Shown piece after piece: positions 12,641 through 26,285 of a DNA stretch of 64,000 nucleotides. The notes under the pieces were generated by a model. That model saw nothing but the letters and a program-made list of their open reading frames with translations. It was not told where the DNA came from and searched no databases. Source of the DNA: Gorsachius magnificus. Taxonomy: Eukaryota; Chordata; Aves; Pelecaniformes; Ardeidae. Within the stretch, counting starts at the first letter, position 1, and every line of letters starts with the position of its first letter. Position numbers and translations under genes: made by a program. Location of the stretch: contig CM067085.1 of assembly GCA_034008185.1 (NCBI GenBank), forward strand, positions 55,906,602 to 55,970,601. Reading direction: 5' to 3'.

Positions 12641-15600
12641 TATCATTACAGACCTATTAATAACTTTTCTGTCTTTTTTTCTTTATCCTTATTCTCTTCT
12701 TTGCCTTCCGCTACGTGGTCAGAGTCTTTTTTTTAAGTATTTGTAGGATGAATTTTAAAAAAAATTTAATTTTATTCTGGACAATATTTTTTACTATTTG
12801 GTTTGCTTAATATATATGTTAACATATGTAATATACAGACTACTACTACAGAATGACAAAGAATATTTTTGTTTACTTTTCTTTATTGGTTTTCAGTGCT
12901 GTACCTATCCCTATTAAATTTACTTTGATGTTGCAGTTAAAAAATGCAAAGAAATAGAGTCTTCTCGGCTTCATAATTTTCTTCATCTTAAGTGGCCTAA
13001 TTCAGACTTCCTGTTAAGAGAATACACTACATGGAACTTAAACCGAAGCATAGCCATTATACTGAGTGGGAGTTTCACCAAATTCTCCAGCAAGTTTTAG
13101 TGACTGAAATAATATAAATCTCATGTCTGCCAGTGCTCAGCTGGGCTGCCCACGTATATGGCTGTCCTAATTTAATCGGCTAAGAAACAGCCTTACTTAT
13201 GGCAAGTTATAAGAAGAACTTGGCTAGTAACATTTTATATTTACATAAGATTCTAAGTATTTAAAGATTAATAAAAAAGGAGGGAAAATATTCTTACAAG
13301 AATTTTCCTCTACTAGCCCTTTTCAACTCAATGTTGTGGTGTGCTTATGACCCAAATAAGGTGTTAAGAGAAGAGAGCACCAGGTATTTGAGGAAAAATA
13401 GAACAAAAAATTAAGACTGGAAAGAGGAGGACGGGCCAGGAAGGATGAGATTCAAAAGAACTCTGTGACTAAAGGACAGTAAGAAACACTGAAATTATTA
13501 CCCTTAGGTGAGGAAGAAATTAGAAGAAGAAACTAAAAATAAGAATGAATTTGTTAACTGGCAAGAGAATTCTTACAATAGTGATCCTTACTCCTCCATT
13601 CTCCTAGCATCTGCCTTGTCTGTCTGGAGTGCACCATCACACAGAGGTTTGGGTGTTGTTTTTGGATTGTTTATGTATTTTTCTCACATGTCCCAGGCAC
13701 CCTTACCTTTCATGTCATCTTCTTGCAGTCATCTCTCCCTATCCATTTTTGCCATTATTTTCTTCACATTTCAGTTTCCAGTGCTGTCTTTCTCACTGCT
13801 GTTCTCCTGTGTTCAAACTATTTCTGACATAAGCTATGCTACCTTGCAAGACTTATCTCGTGATCAGTTTGGGGAGTGCTCCTATTCAGGCTCCATCTTA
13901 ATTCAGAATATTTTTTTTTTATCTGCTGCTTCCTATATCTTGGGGAAAGCTGCTGCCATCACCAATTCTGCTTCACTTTATGCCTCTTGAAAGGGATCGA
14001 AGAGTACCCAGTACTTCATCATGGACTGAAAATACAACTGCTGCTTAATAAATTTGGAGATATTTTAAATCATTAAAGTCTTTCAAGAGTGCCTAATAAC
14101 TCAGTTCAGACTGCATAGCTATTGGCGTGAGAAAGCAAAAGCAAGCAGATCCTGGTAGGATCACGTACTAGCTGTCAAGTACTACCAAGTTTTGTGATTA
14201 GGCACTGGCTGATCCCAAGCTAACCATAGTACAGTAAAGATAAAAGAAAGGTGAGAAAGGCAGTTGTGTGAGGGTTATTCAGTGTCTACCTTTGTTTCCA
14301 ATTCGAAAGGCCACCTTTCTCATGGCACGCTGTAGTTCTGCACTGATCTCTTCACACGTCGACAAAAGCCAGAGCTGAACGCTGGACGGCAGACTGGTTT
14401 CACTCAGTAAAACAACACTTCAGTTCTCCACAGTATTATTCATGACCCGAGATGCTTTTGTTCCAGACCTAAATCCAGAAGATAACAATCTTGTTTCTCT
14501 TTCCCACATTGTTTCCCTCCCATACTGAACCTCAGACTCCCCTCAAACACTTTACACCAGCGTCTCTCCCATTTATTGACTGAACGGTTGATATAGGTGA
14601 GGTAAAGCATCATACTTAAGAAACGAAGAATTCAAAAAGCCAAGCAGCACATCAGACTACAATGTGAGAACCAGCACAACTTAGGTTTAACTGTCCATGT
14701 TCTCCAAGTGTTAGCATGTTATATCAAGACTGATGCACTTTTCACATCTGATTAAAATTATTATTACTGTTTTCAATCATTTTAGCTTTACTCTAAGGAC
14801 AACAATCTTCTTAATTCCACCAAAGGATTTCTGGGGCAAACGCAAGGATTTTCCTGCACTGCCACCCTGCCACCATCTTTTCTCAAAATTCTCAACAAGA
14901 AACAAACCCCCACTGAAAACCCTAGTATTCATTCTAGGCCCCTACTTGATGCCCACTAAAGCCAACCAGGTAGAGGTTGCCAATGACCGTAAATCAGATA
15001 AGCAGTTTCATAGATTCTTCTCTCTCGCTCAGCTCTCTAGCTCTCTTAAAAAGTGCATGGTAGCTACAGCCTAATAAGAAGTGTTAAAATATTATGCATG
15101 ACTGTACTCTAAAGCCAAGATCATGAAAATCACTTCACCTGTGACAACATAAAATCTGAGTCGATGTTCACACAAACTAGCATGACAATATTATGTTCAT
15201 GTTCATATAACATCCATTCCACTGCATGCGTCTAGTTACACTCTCTGCTTTGAAAATCAGCAGTTACATTTATGGCCAGAGGAAAGGAAAGAGGCAAAAT
15301 TTAGATATGTGAGAAATCATTATTTAAACCGGTAAAGGAGAAATAATGGGCAGTAATCAAACAGCTGCTTCAGAAAGCAACAATGCTTTCAGCATTACCA
15401 CCTGAAAACTTAGGAATGAAGAAAACAAAACCAATTCCCAGCTGAGGTACAGACAAAGAAGATAACTCTCCCATAGGAGCACAGCATGATAAGTAGCCAC
15501 AGGGAGAATCGCTGTGATCAGTCAGAAAGGCAGGAGAGTTATTAGCTTAGCCCTGAACCTCCTACTTAATGTGGGGCCAGTGGTGATAGTTAACAGACCC

Positions 15601-18600
15601 TGGCTAAGGTGACAAGCTTTGGACCTGCTTGAGGAAATCCAATTGAGAAGCAGCCATGAGGAACAACAAGCTAGAAACAGATGTTCCAGCTACCAGGATG
15701 TGCACACATTTAACCTGAATATGTAGAAAAAATATTATTTTCTATAGATAGTGATTTCATCTCCTCCTGCAGCTCAGGTACTGTCAGATCTCATTATCCA
15801 CAGCGAAAGTGCTTCCTTTCACATTTTGGAATAGATCTTAAATCCAAGCAGAACTGTTTGAGTGATAGCTACTGAATGAAGAATTCAAGGCACTAGATTG
15901 ATATTCTGAAGACAATTTTAGTATTCAACCAAAAGAAGGCTAAGCTCAGGGGAATGCAAAAAGTTACATTTCAAAACAGAGTTAAAATAATTACTAATAC
16001 CCATTTAACCCGGCATAAACCATCAGGAAAGCTAGCTTTCTTTCTGCTGTCAATTCATATTTAGCAACTAACGTTGATTACACGTACTTCTATCGATAAA
16101 TATCTAGAGCACTGCTAAAATGGGACAGGAACAGGTTTGTCGAAAGGAGCTAATTACACTCAAAGGCAATTATGCCAAATACAACAAACAAAATGTCAAA
16201 GTCTTAAACTAGTCTTTTGTGCATCTCTGGGCTCCATAGCATAAAAAGGAGAATACAAAAGTCCTGTGGGATGTTAATATCATATATACAATGTATAATC
16301 TGGTGTAAATTTTCCTTTGCCATTCTATAAAACTCATTAACATTCATGAAAATTATATATGCACCTCAAGAGGAGAAAATGCCCCGCTATGTTGATTTTT
16401 ACAAGAAATTTACTATTCTCAACACAACATATGTCTGTTCCAGATTTCAAACACATCCCATTTTAGGGACATACAACATCCCTAAATAGTTACTTCTAAA
16501 TTTGTTTATGGTTCTACATTAAAAAGCAAAATAAATAAAATATGTATAAGAGAAACGAATACCATTGACACTGATTGCAAAAGCATATCTCTGAGCACAT
16601 GAAGAACAGTGAAATATCTTTACAACCAACACTTTTTTCTATGCCTTTCTTAACTTCTAAGCCTGTATAGCTTCGGGGGATAGGAGCAAATTAAACTACT
16701 CTTTCAACCTCTTAATTTTATGTATCAAAAATAAGTTAAAGTGATATGACTTTATGTTCTCTTTTCCTGCCATTTCCAAAGCAAATAATCTTGGTAATTT
16801 ACAAGATAATAAGTTGTCCCTGGCTAAAGAATTTTTTTCATCACTTCTAATTAAGGTAGAGTATGATAAATTAATCTGATATTTAACTTAAAACAAAACC
16901 AAGGATGTTTTCAGTTGCCTGTCTCCATTTAAATAATATCATGGCGGGGAAAAAAAAGGGGATTAGAACATAAAATTAAAAACTTGACCATCTAACCCAA
17001 AAAGGGGGTGAGAATGACATATAAACTCCATGGAGAGGTATGAAGCCTTTCTCTATTCTTCATTCTTCTGAGTTCTAAATTCTCAAAAATCAGATGTTAA
17101 TGATAGCTTTTTTCCCCAAATGATAAGCGCTTAGGGTTGACATAGGGATCTAGGAATCTTTGTTAAATATAGCTTTGTAGTACAGTGTTTCTTATGAACC
17201 CAAAGCAAAACTTCTTAAAAATATGCCTTCAAGTTATTTTAAATAACAATTATTTTAGGAACATCTGGAGAAAAACTTTCTTCACAATGTAGCTTCTACT
17301 TCAGAGGAACTCAGTGGTGAAAAGGCCAGGAATATGCCTCTCTTTTCACATATACCTAAATATTTCATTTCAGCCACTTCAAGAAGCTACAAGCTTCTCC
17401 CAGCTGAACAATAGTACAACTTCCCTAAAATAGATTTAAAAAAAAGAGCGTATGTTAAAACCTCTACTGAATAAAATATCTTCTCCACTTGCATGTAGTA
17501 TGCAATTCAGTTTATTCTCTTCTCTTGTTTCTGCCATCATTCCCTTGAAAATGTTATCTTTATGAGCAAAGGTTTTGTTCAAACAATTGTCCATTTTAAC
17601 TAGAAGGTCCCAAACTTCAAGAAATAAAACATCATGTTCTAGGAAACAGTGTAAAAAAAAATTAAACAGATCTTTGAAGTCTAATTAAACTGCCCAAATA
17701 AAATAAAATCTGTAAAAATATGTGTGCCACTGTTTAAAGCTAAGTATCATTTTGATTACCTCTATGTAGTATTTCCTCACATAACAAGTAATAGGAAGTA
17801 TTGCATGCTACAATGACTAAAATAAAGCTGGTATCTGACAGCAAAGATGCCAAAAACTGAGTTCCTTGGAAAATACAACCTTTAAAATAACAATATGCTA
17901 AAGAATAGGTGTGCCTGCAGGAAATCTAGACTGATGCTGGGGTTTCACCACAGAAGCAGACTATGCCTGTTGTGTCCTGTGAATTGCAGGGTTCAGTCCT
18001 ACATTTCTTTACTGAATGCTAAGGAGATGTTCTAAAATATTTAAAAGGAGGACTCCTAAGAGCAAGAAAACTTGCACCAGAATGCACCAGAAATGAATAT
18101 TTTCCCATTGAAATAATTCTTTTTTTCAGCAGGATAATATGCAAAAATGTAATAATAGAGAATTGCCATTCATATGGTTCTCCATGTAAAATTCTTTACA
18201 CTGACAAAAATGGGAAGCTGTCGTCATTCATATCTTATACTTGAAGAAGCTGAAAGACAATGTATTCAGGTAAGAAACATCAAAATGTCTACCCTGAATT
18301 TTGCTAGCCCAGAGAATCAGGGCAGGGATAAGTAAAATTAAGACATACTAGTTCCTATAACCATCATCATGCAAGGAAGCGATATGGTTAGCACCCCATC
18401 ATTTTAAGCTGCCTTGTCACCTCAAATGTCTGTTTATAGTTGAGTCTATTAGAAGCACTTTTTGGCACCCCACAGACAAGACTTAAAATTCATACATCTG
18501 GATCACACCGAGATGCTTTAGGTATTCTGCAGCCTACTTTCCATGAATTGCAGTGATAAATTTTATGTCATAGACCAACAGTTGTGCTACAAGCATTAGT

Positions 18601-19841
18601 AACACAACCAGCTCTTCCAGGGATGAAAGGACCCCCAACTCCAACCTATACAATTCCTTATTTTGATCAAAGGTCCAATACAAACCCTTCCCATCAGCCT
18701 GGAAAACATACCAATACATTATTTCAAAATTGGATTAAACAAAAAAAAAATCTGATGCTTGCCTTCATGGATCCATCCATAAGTGGTAAAGAGGAAGGTT
18801 AATGGCACATAATATACAAAACAAGACATGGTCTGAATATCCAGGACTCTTTCGAGCAAGGATCGATTTTCTGGTTTTGCGGATGTTGACTCATGACTGG
18901 ATGTCTTAATTACTGCTTCAATAGTAATCACAACCGGTAAGTCCATTATATTATCACACCATCCCTTTAAGGGCCTTTTTGCCTATGAAAGTAATTCTTA
19001 TTTCAGGTTTTTTTGCATGTTTAGCGTGCTAGAGAGAAGGTGCATAAAATTCAGCACGTAACTCAAATTTTCATGTAAAACAAAATATAAAAATCCTATG
19101 AATTCCGTTCCCCTTGCCCCAATACATCCAAGTTAGATGCCACTGTTTCAGAACACAAAAAAAAGTTCACTAATTAACACATGTTGAATCTTTTCATATT
19201 TAAGTGTGCATTTGTATATGTGCATATGACATCACAATCAATGATACAGTTCAGGTAAATCAGTTAAATATTTGGAGCCCTGTCATCTGGCTGAATACAA
19301 ACGCAAATATCAACAGTTTGAAGAATCCCTAAAGCATTTCTTGCAGCAAAAGTGGGTTCTATTTAAAATGTGACTGGGCATCACTCCCTTCAAATTTGCT
19401 AGTCACGACTATTATAGAACATTGCAATTGTGAAATTCTTCAACCTCAGACTGGCTCAGAAGTACCAGCTTTAGTACTTTGGGGTAAAATCTGTGAATAT
19501 GTTGGAAATTCCTATAAATATGGATGGTACCTTTCCAGGTTTACTCCATTGACCAGTGGGCAGGTTTGAGGATTACGAAGAAGGTGCCATGAACAGTATT
19601 TTGTGCAGCCACATTTAAAATAATTGTGGTTACCTTAAACTAAAAACATATGAGGTAATCTTCTTCACAGCACTTTGCTCCCATGGAAGCCCAGCTACTT
19701 CCATAGTGCAGCCGGAAGTCTGCAAGTGTAATGGACGGTTATCCAAAGCTGCTAAGGTTCCCTCTGCCCCTAGATTGAGCTATGTGAATTTTAATTCTAC
19801 TAAACTGCTTTGCAAGCATGGTGATAAATTCCAAGTGACCA

Positions 19842-19890
19842 AGTATTATTCCCATTAACAGGTGGAGAAACTAAAGGTAAAGAGAATAAC
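19842..19890 (+). mobile_element. Possible MIR-like SINE relic
   Basis: ATTATTCCCATTAACAGGTG then GAGAAACTAAAGGTAAAGAG resembles the MIR phrase ATTATCCCCATTTTACAGATGAGGAAACTGAGGCACAGAG. It is short and diverged, so a chance match remains possible. Confidence 0.4.
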
Positions 19891-22329
19891 CAAACACCGT
19901 TCCTCTACAAAAGGACCTCAAAATTGTCTGGGATTACTTAAATACTTATCATCACTAAAGTACTAATCAATGCATAGACTTGGCTTCCACGTGTCCCAGG
20001 GACTGGTTTTGCACAAATAACTTGCAAGTTACTTTCACAAAGTTTCTTCTTTAACTGAAAGAGCTGAGATTATAACAGGCATTTCAGTATCTGTCAGACT
20101 GTATTGCTGTGCTCCCTACGTCATTTCCGTGTTTTTTCTGGTTCTATATATGGCACTAGACTTGGACTGCAAATATAATTTTTTCCTCACAATTCCTTGA
20201 AAAGAAAAGTTATTTCCTAGTTCTCTATCATTGATTCTTTGGATGTAGCTTATGTGGCGTCTCAATTTCAGATAGACTTTCTCTATTTCAGTACTTCTAG
20301 CAGAAGACTCACTAAGAATCAGATAATTAGGGTCTAACAAATAACCAACATCCATACGAAAATCCCAGGTGCCTCCAGCAGGATCTAAACAATCTACTTT
20401 CATGAAAGATACCAAGGGATAGTTATGCAATGCTTTATTTGTTGGTAAGGCAGATATAAGTCGTACAGCACATACGGGGTACCAGAGTCATCTTTAACGC
20501 AGCAGGCAAAGTTCTAAAAGAATCCATTCTGGGGAAACTGAATGGTAAAAACATTTTTATTTTTTTTCTTAATCAGAGGATGGGGGAGGGGTATTAAAAA
20601 AATTTAAAAATCACAGAAAAATCACTTTCATTGTAAGGGTATAGGCTAAAATCCCCTCAGAGACTGAGGGCCATTTCACTTCACCATGATGAACTACACT
20701 TAGTGGTTTATATACAAGTTAATCTTATTTGGCACCAAGAAGAAATGTCACAGCACAGGGTGAAAAAAACCCACAAAAATCTCAATACATAGGTGCCATC
20801 ATCTCTACTGCCTCTGACACAAATAACTGGAGTAAATTTACAAGGAAACAAGAAGAAAACAACAAATGTCAGCTCCAAATGTCCTTGCTTTTGTGTGCTT
20901 CAGGCAGACTGCTACTGTCATTTGTTGTGTAATCAGGCTAAGATGCCTTTGTTTTCAACTCCACTCAAAATATAATTTCCTGATCTAATCCTGTTTATTA
21001 CCAGTGTGAACATTTTTGACCCTAAAAGGTATCCTAGCAACATTAATGACCCAAACATTAATTCTTGAAAAGGCAGTACATCAGTTCACTGATGCAGGTT
21101 CCTTTTTGCCCCCAAGTAATCACACTAAAAATCCTCCTAACAGGTAAGTGAGGGTCTCGCTCACAGAACCTTCTTCCCTCAAATAAGAAAGTCATAGTCC
21201 AAGAGCAAGGCAGCATAGTAACTTTGGAAACTCATAAAGTTAAACCTAAATGCCTTCCTTTTACATCAGAAAAGGAAGATGAGTCTATTTTAAAAAATAA
21301 AAATAAAAATATGTATCTCAATGATTCCTCCATTAAATCCTTTCTTAACTTGATGATCTGTTGGTTTGATATCTTTGGTCATCATGTGTTTCATGGAGTA
21401 TTGTATTAAATAGAAACAACAGAAATAAATTTCAAACCAAAATATTTTATATCTATATTTGAAATGCAGATGCAGGTCTCTCGGAAATGATTGGTGTGTT
21501 TAAAGTACAAAGTTGATTGACACATGCTTTCACTTAATGATGGTAATTACAAAGAATAACAACTCCAAACCACATCTGTTCAATGTAACAATCTTCTTGT
21601 GCTACGGAGATTACATTGAGAGCTGTCAGAAATGCCAATTTTACCACAAATCATGCATAAGCACATTTGTAAGACAAGAAACAGATTAATAAGCATCAAC
21701 AAGTTTCTGTAAACACTTGTTGAAGAGAATAAAAGCTGTTAGCACTGAAGGAAATGATACAACAGTGGATGCTTTCTCTATCAAGCTTGAAACAAGAAAT
21801 CACAGGAAGGACAAAAGTGCAGGCTGGATCCCCAAAGAACAAGTCCCCCTGTAGCAGATCAAGATGTGGAAAACTCAACCACCACACTTCATGTGAACAA
21901 AATTTAGTTACATTTACTCTTTCCTTTTGAACACTTCTCACTTAAAATCTTCATTTTACATAGCACTAGATAACAGAAACAGGACATTTTTAAGTTTTAC
22001 TGAATTCAAATATCTAAAACACTGTACAAAAAAAGAAAGCTTAATTCTAAGTTGACTAAGCACAGGTACAAGTTTATAGGTGTTATTTGTCCACTATTTT
22101 AATATTATTTTAATATCCTGCAAAGAGTAGTGCTTTCGGTATAGCTAATTTTTTTTTAATTGCATAACATTCAAATGAAAATTGAAGCTAAAACCACTAG
22201 ATGAAGAAAACTGAAATAAATAAGTCATAAATGCTATAAACTTTTTACCATATCATAATTGTAGGTGCCTTTATTCAAAAGCTGTTTAAGATTCAGGGTC
22301 ATGTTTTTTCTATAGCAAAGGAGCATGGA

Positions 22330-22405
22330 ATTATAGGCAGGCAGTCATATGATCTCAGACAAGTCATTAATGTAACATGACTTTGTTTGCTTTTGTATGA
22401 CAGAA
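22330..22405 (+). mobile_element. Possible MIR-like SINE relic
   Basis: ATGATCTCAGACAAGTCATTAATG resembles the MIR core 'TGACCTTGGGCAAGTCACTTAA'. Only the core is recognisable. Confidence 0.35.
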
Positions 22406-25400
22406 GACATTACAAGATATAGCTGACATGCAATATAATTGCAGAATAAATAAATAGCATGATTTTAAAACAGAAAAGGTTCTTGGATATGTTCCTCTCA
22501 GTAATGTATATATTTAAAAATGGAAAGAAAAAAGATTTTTTTAGAAAAATCTCTTTAAGAAGTAGTTTTCCACTAATATGACTCACTTGACTCTAAATAA
22601 TCAACACAGGAACTGTACATGCACATATAGTAGAAACTTAACAAATCTTCCTTTTGTTGTATTTATTTTCCAAAATGGTCTAAGCATATTCTTGTTCACA
22701 GACTGGCACAGCAGATAAACTGTATAATATCTTAGTGGACCAGTTAGACATCCTGCAGATTTAGCCAGAGATGAGACTTTCTGTATGCATCATTTTCTTT
22801 TAAGTTTGGCTTTAATTCGCCTGAGTTTGCTTAAAATTTTTTTTTAACGTTTATTGATAATGCTGATACAGTTGCCTCAGGCATTTAAAGCATATGGATA
22901 AGCCAACATCACACCCAAAGATTTCATAAAATGACTGTTTACCACCTAAGTATTGTAATCTACAAAACATCCAGAAATAGTAGTAGAACTGTTTTCATGC
23001 TCTGAGCTTATTCAGTTTTCAATAAAATATTTTTGTAACTAATAGGAGAGACATTAAGTCTCATATCCTGCAAATCATTTCATTACTAGGCAATCCTCCT
23101 CAAATCCATGAAGTTACATACAAAGTTTGGATCCAGCCCTTATTTTGTATAAAATCCACATACCTCTAGTTTTCTGTTAAAACTGCATGATTCCTGTCAA
23201 GCTACCTAGCTGCATGTGCAATCATGCTGGAGATCCCAGTTCCTAATAAGGGGACCAGGGAGATATTTTCAAAACTTATTCAGAACTTCTAAAACTTGCA
23301 CATTTAGAAACATCTATAAAAATCTACTGAACATTACCACAAAAATGGTAGCTACCAGGATTTTAAACCCAGTGGCATTGCTTCTATCAAGTCATTAGTA
23401 ATAAAATTAACAATCAGTGCTTAGTTATTGCAACTGTCAAGCAGAAACAGCCATATCACTTAGCCAGCAGGCTTGCAAACTGTGTCACCATGCAAGCCAG
23501 GGTTGAAAGTTCTCGACTAAGGGGTGCACCTGCCCATCAGAACCATCATTTAACCCTCCCTTCAGGTTACAGCACAGCGCCCTTCCTCAGGCGGTAGGAA
23601 AGGGTTCTCTAATGTAATATTCTTCATCACAACAAATATGTAAGCCCGAACAAATTTCCTCAGAAACAGCTGCTTCTATGGTATCTTGGCATTTGAGTGA
23701 ATGATTTGCAGAAATTCCACAGGGAAGGAGGTACTTTAAAGGCTGCCAGGGAGTGTGATAGGGCTCGAAGAAGAGTGAAGAGGCACAGCTGTGACAGCTG
23801 AAAGCAGGATAAGCTGCCACTGATCTGTTTCTATGCTTATCACAACACCCATTAATCAATTCCAATCACAGCAGGCCCACCAACTAAACTATACTCCACC
23901 TCTCAAAAACTGACTACTCAGCCTTGTAATCCTCCTGAAAAATTGTTCATCTGAAAAAAATGTACAGAGGGACAGTGTATTATTTACTTTATTTAATAAA
24001 AAAAACTATTATATTTGCATTTTTTTAAAAAAATCAAGTAACAGTTAAAATAGCCACAGGCCTTTCTTCCTGAAAGTGTTGAAAATTTCACTTACTTGAT
24101 TTTTTTGTGTAATTTTAAGTGAAAAGAAAGCATTTCCCTTCTACTTTCCCTAACTTGTGCCACAGATGCTAATTTTAGTGAACTTAAGGTCAACAGTAGA
24201 CCGATAGGTCTGTATATTCAGTACAGCCTAGAATAGAAATAGTATTTACCCTTTCATTTAAAGAGTCTCTTTACATATAGTTCTCATTATGTGAAAAAAC
24301 TAAAATGAGAATTACATTAAAAATTACAGAATACCCAAACACACAGGACGCAGCAAATTGCACTAACTGAAACATAATTAGATATGTTCTAATTGATAGC
24401 AGATTTCCCATTCTTTTTAAAATGTGCTTTAATAAATGTTCTTCTCATTAGACATGAAAGCTATCAAGAATTTGAGTTGTATTCTGAGCAAAGGGCTGAA
24501 GGGGCACTACTGCCCACTTTTTGTATACATCACTAACCCATCTGGATGTGCAAATTCTGCAGGTTTTGAAGGAGTAATCTATTTTGTCCAGCATGTAAGT
24601 TGCAGTAATATTTGTTCACTAGGGCAACTGAGTAGGCAGTTCTGTAATTTGTTTGCTTGTTCACTAATTTTCTGGTCATTAATGCATTTTACAGTTCCTG
24701 CTCTTGTTGATCCCAAGTCTGTCCGCACCAAAACAAAGTTACAGGTTCAGATAATATAACATCAATTAATTAAAAGTAGCATGAAGACAGATATTTCTAT
24801 CCATTGCAAGTTCCGCAAGATGTTAAAGGATGACACAGGAACACCTTTCCGTAGATTTCAGAAGGCAAACCTGAATGAGAGAGATCTCTTGGAACAGAGT
24901 GGAGATATCTGAATTTCTGGCTCCCAGTGCTCTCTGTTACACAGAATTCAGTCTGGTGTTGACATGCCAGAAGCTTTAAGCTCTACTAGGCATCAAAGAA
25001 AGCACTTGATCAGAAGCCTGGCTACTTAAAGCTACCACTTGGAAGGATTAAGTGCACTTTGTCTATCTCTTTGCAATGTCAGTTCAAAGTTTGAAAGGAG
25101 GTTTTCAGAATAACCAAGTAGATTTAGAAGCTGGGGTTCCTCTACTATCTAGTGGTATCTGTGCACCCGAAAAACATGTCAGGTCTCGGAAAATCGCCCA
25201 GTATAATACACCACTTTAACAGCTTCCTTATTTATGCAGCTGTCATGTCATTGAAGAATTGTATTCAACCTGTTTATAAAAAGCTGTGCATTTTAATAGT
25301 GGTATGGGTTTACAAGAGCTAGATGCCTGTTGTGACATTTGTGAAATTTTACTAATTACCAGAGAACGGCACAGGTAGTTTCCAAAGACCACATTACAAA

Positions 25401-26194
25401 TCCATACAATTTATAGAGCTTCAAAATGTGTATTTGCTGAGAGTTGCTATTATTTACACAACATCAACAGTTCTCTAGTTGATATACAAGCAAAAGAGAG
25501 AGCCTGGCATAATTACTGTGCACAAAACATCAAACAGCAAAGTTTATACTGGTTGTTCAAGAAAGCAGTAGCCCACAATTACCACAGGCAAGTAATTTGC
25601 TTAACTTTTGAATTCTTCCTTTATTTAATATGATGGTGTCAAGAGAGGTCTTTCATGCTAAACTTAAATCTCTTATTACCAGGACAAAATTCTGAGAGAT
25701 TCTATACGCTCTCTGTGTAATACATATTATCATGTAATATCACTTGTAATATCATAAAATATACTTTTATGCCCATTATTAAAATTATTTTGACAAATAG
25801 ATGACTATGCTGTATGCATTGGCATTGCAGAATGGACACAGTAAACCTGCTGGGGAAATTCTGAATTTAAAATCAAATAAGGTAAGTGATACAGTATTTA
25901 TAACTACTTTTCTAACCCTATGAAAAACTTGGTAAGTATGACCCAACTGCTATTCATTTTAACATGCATTACCTTCCTACCTTTTGTCACGTTCATCATA
26001 TTGGAGATTTAAAGATAATTTTTTTTCCCCCCCTTCCTTGACCTCCCTTCAAAATGGGTACAACTGACTTCTTCTAGATGGCATTTCTAGGAACAATAGC
26101 ATAATGTAAAAATGCTACCTGTATAATATAAAGGAATTTTGATTCTCGGGCCCTGCCATCATTTCCAAATTATTGTTCCCCACACACACTTGTT

Positions 26195-26285
26195 TTCAGC
26201 TCTAAACTCTTTGGGACAGAGATTTCCTCTACATTTGGAAAATGCCCACCAAACAGGGAGCATTTACACAATCAAAGTAATAACA
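26195..26285 (+). mobile_element. Possible ancient amniote SINE/LINE 3'-end relic
   Basis: CTCTAAACTCTTTGGGACAG then AGATTTCCTCT and, further on, CCACCAAACAGGGAGC resembles the widespread amniote repeat end (AAGCTCTTTGGGGCAGGGACTG ... AGCACCTAGCACAATGGGG). Heavily diverged. Confidence 0.4.

Noticed and set aside
13508..13990. 160-codon open frame on the plus strand
   Set aside because: It is a T-rich hydrophobic run with no domain, no family resemblance and a second overlapping open frame of similar character; AT/T-rich DNA explains it.
14733..15074. 113-codon open frame on the plus strand
   Set aside because: Composition is Phe/Leu/Ser-rich with no recognisable motif and no splice or promoter context.
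23587..23865. Cys-rich 92-codon minus-strand open frame
   Set aside because: The Cys spacing does not fit any zinc-binding or secreted peptide pattern I know, there is no signal peptide, and no flanking exons fit.
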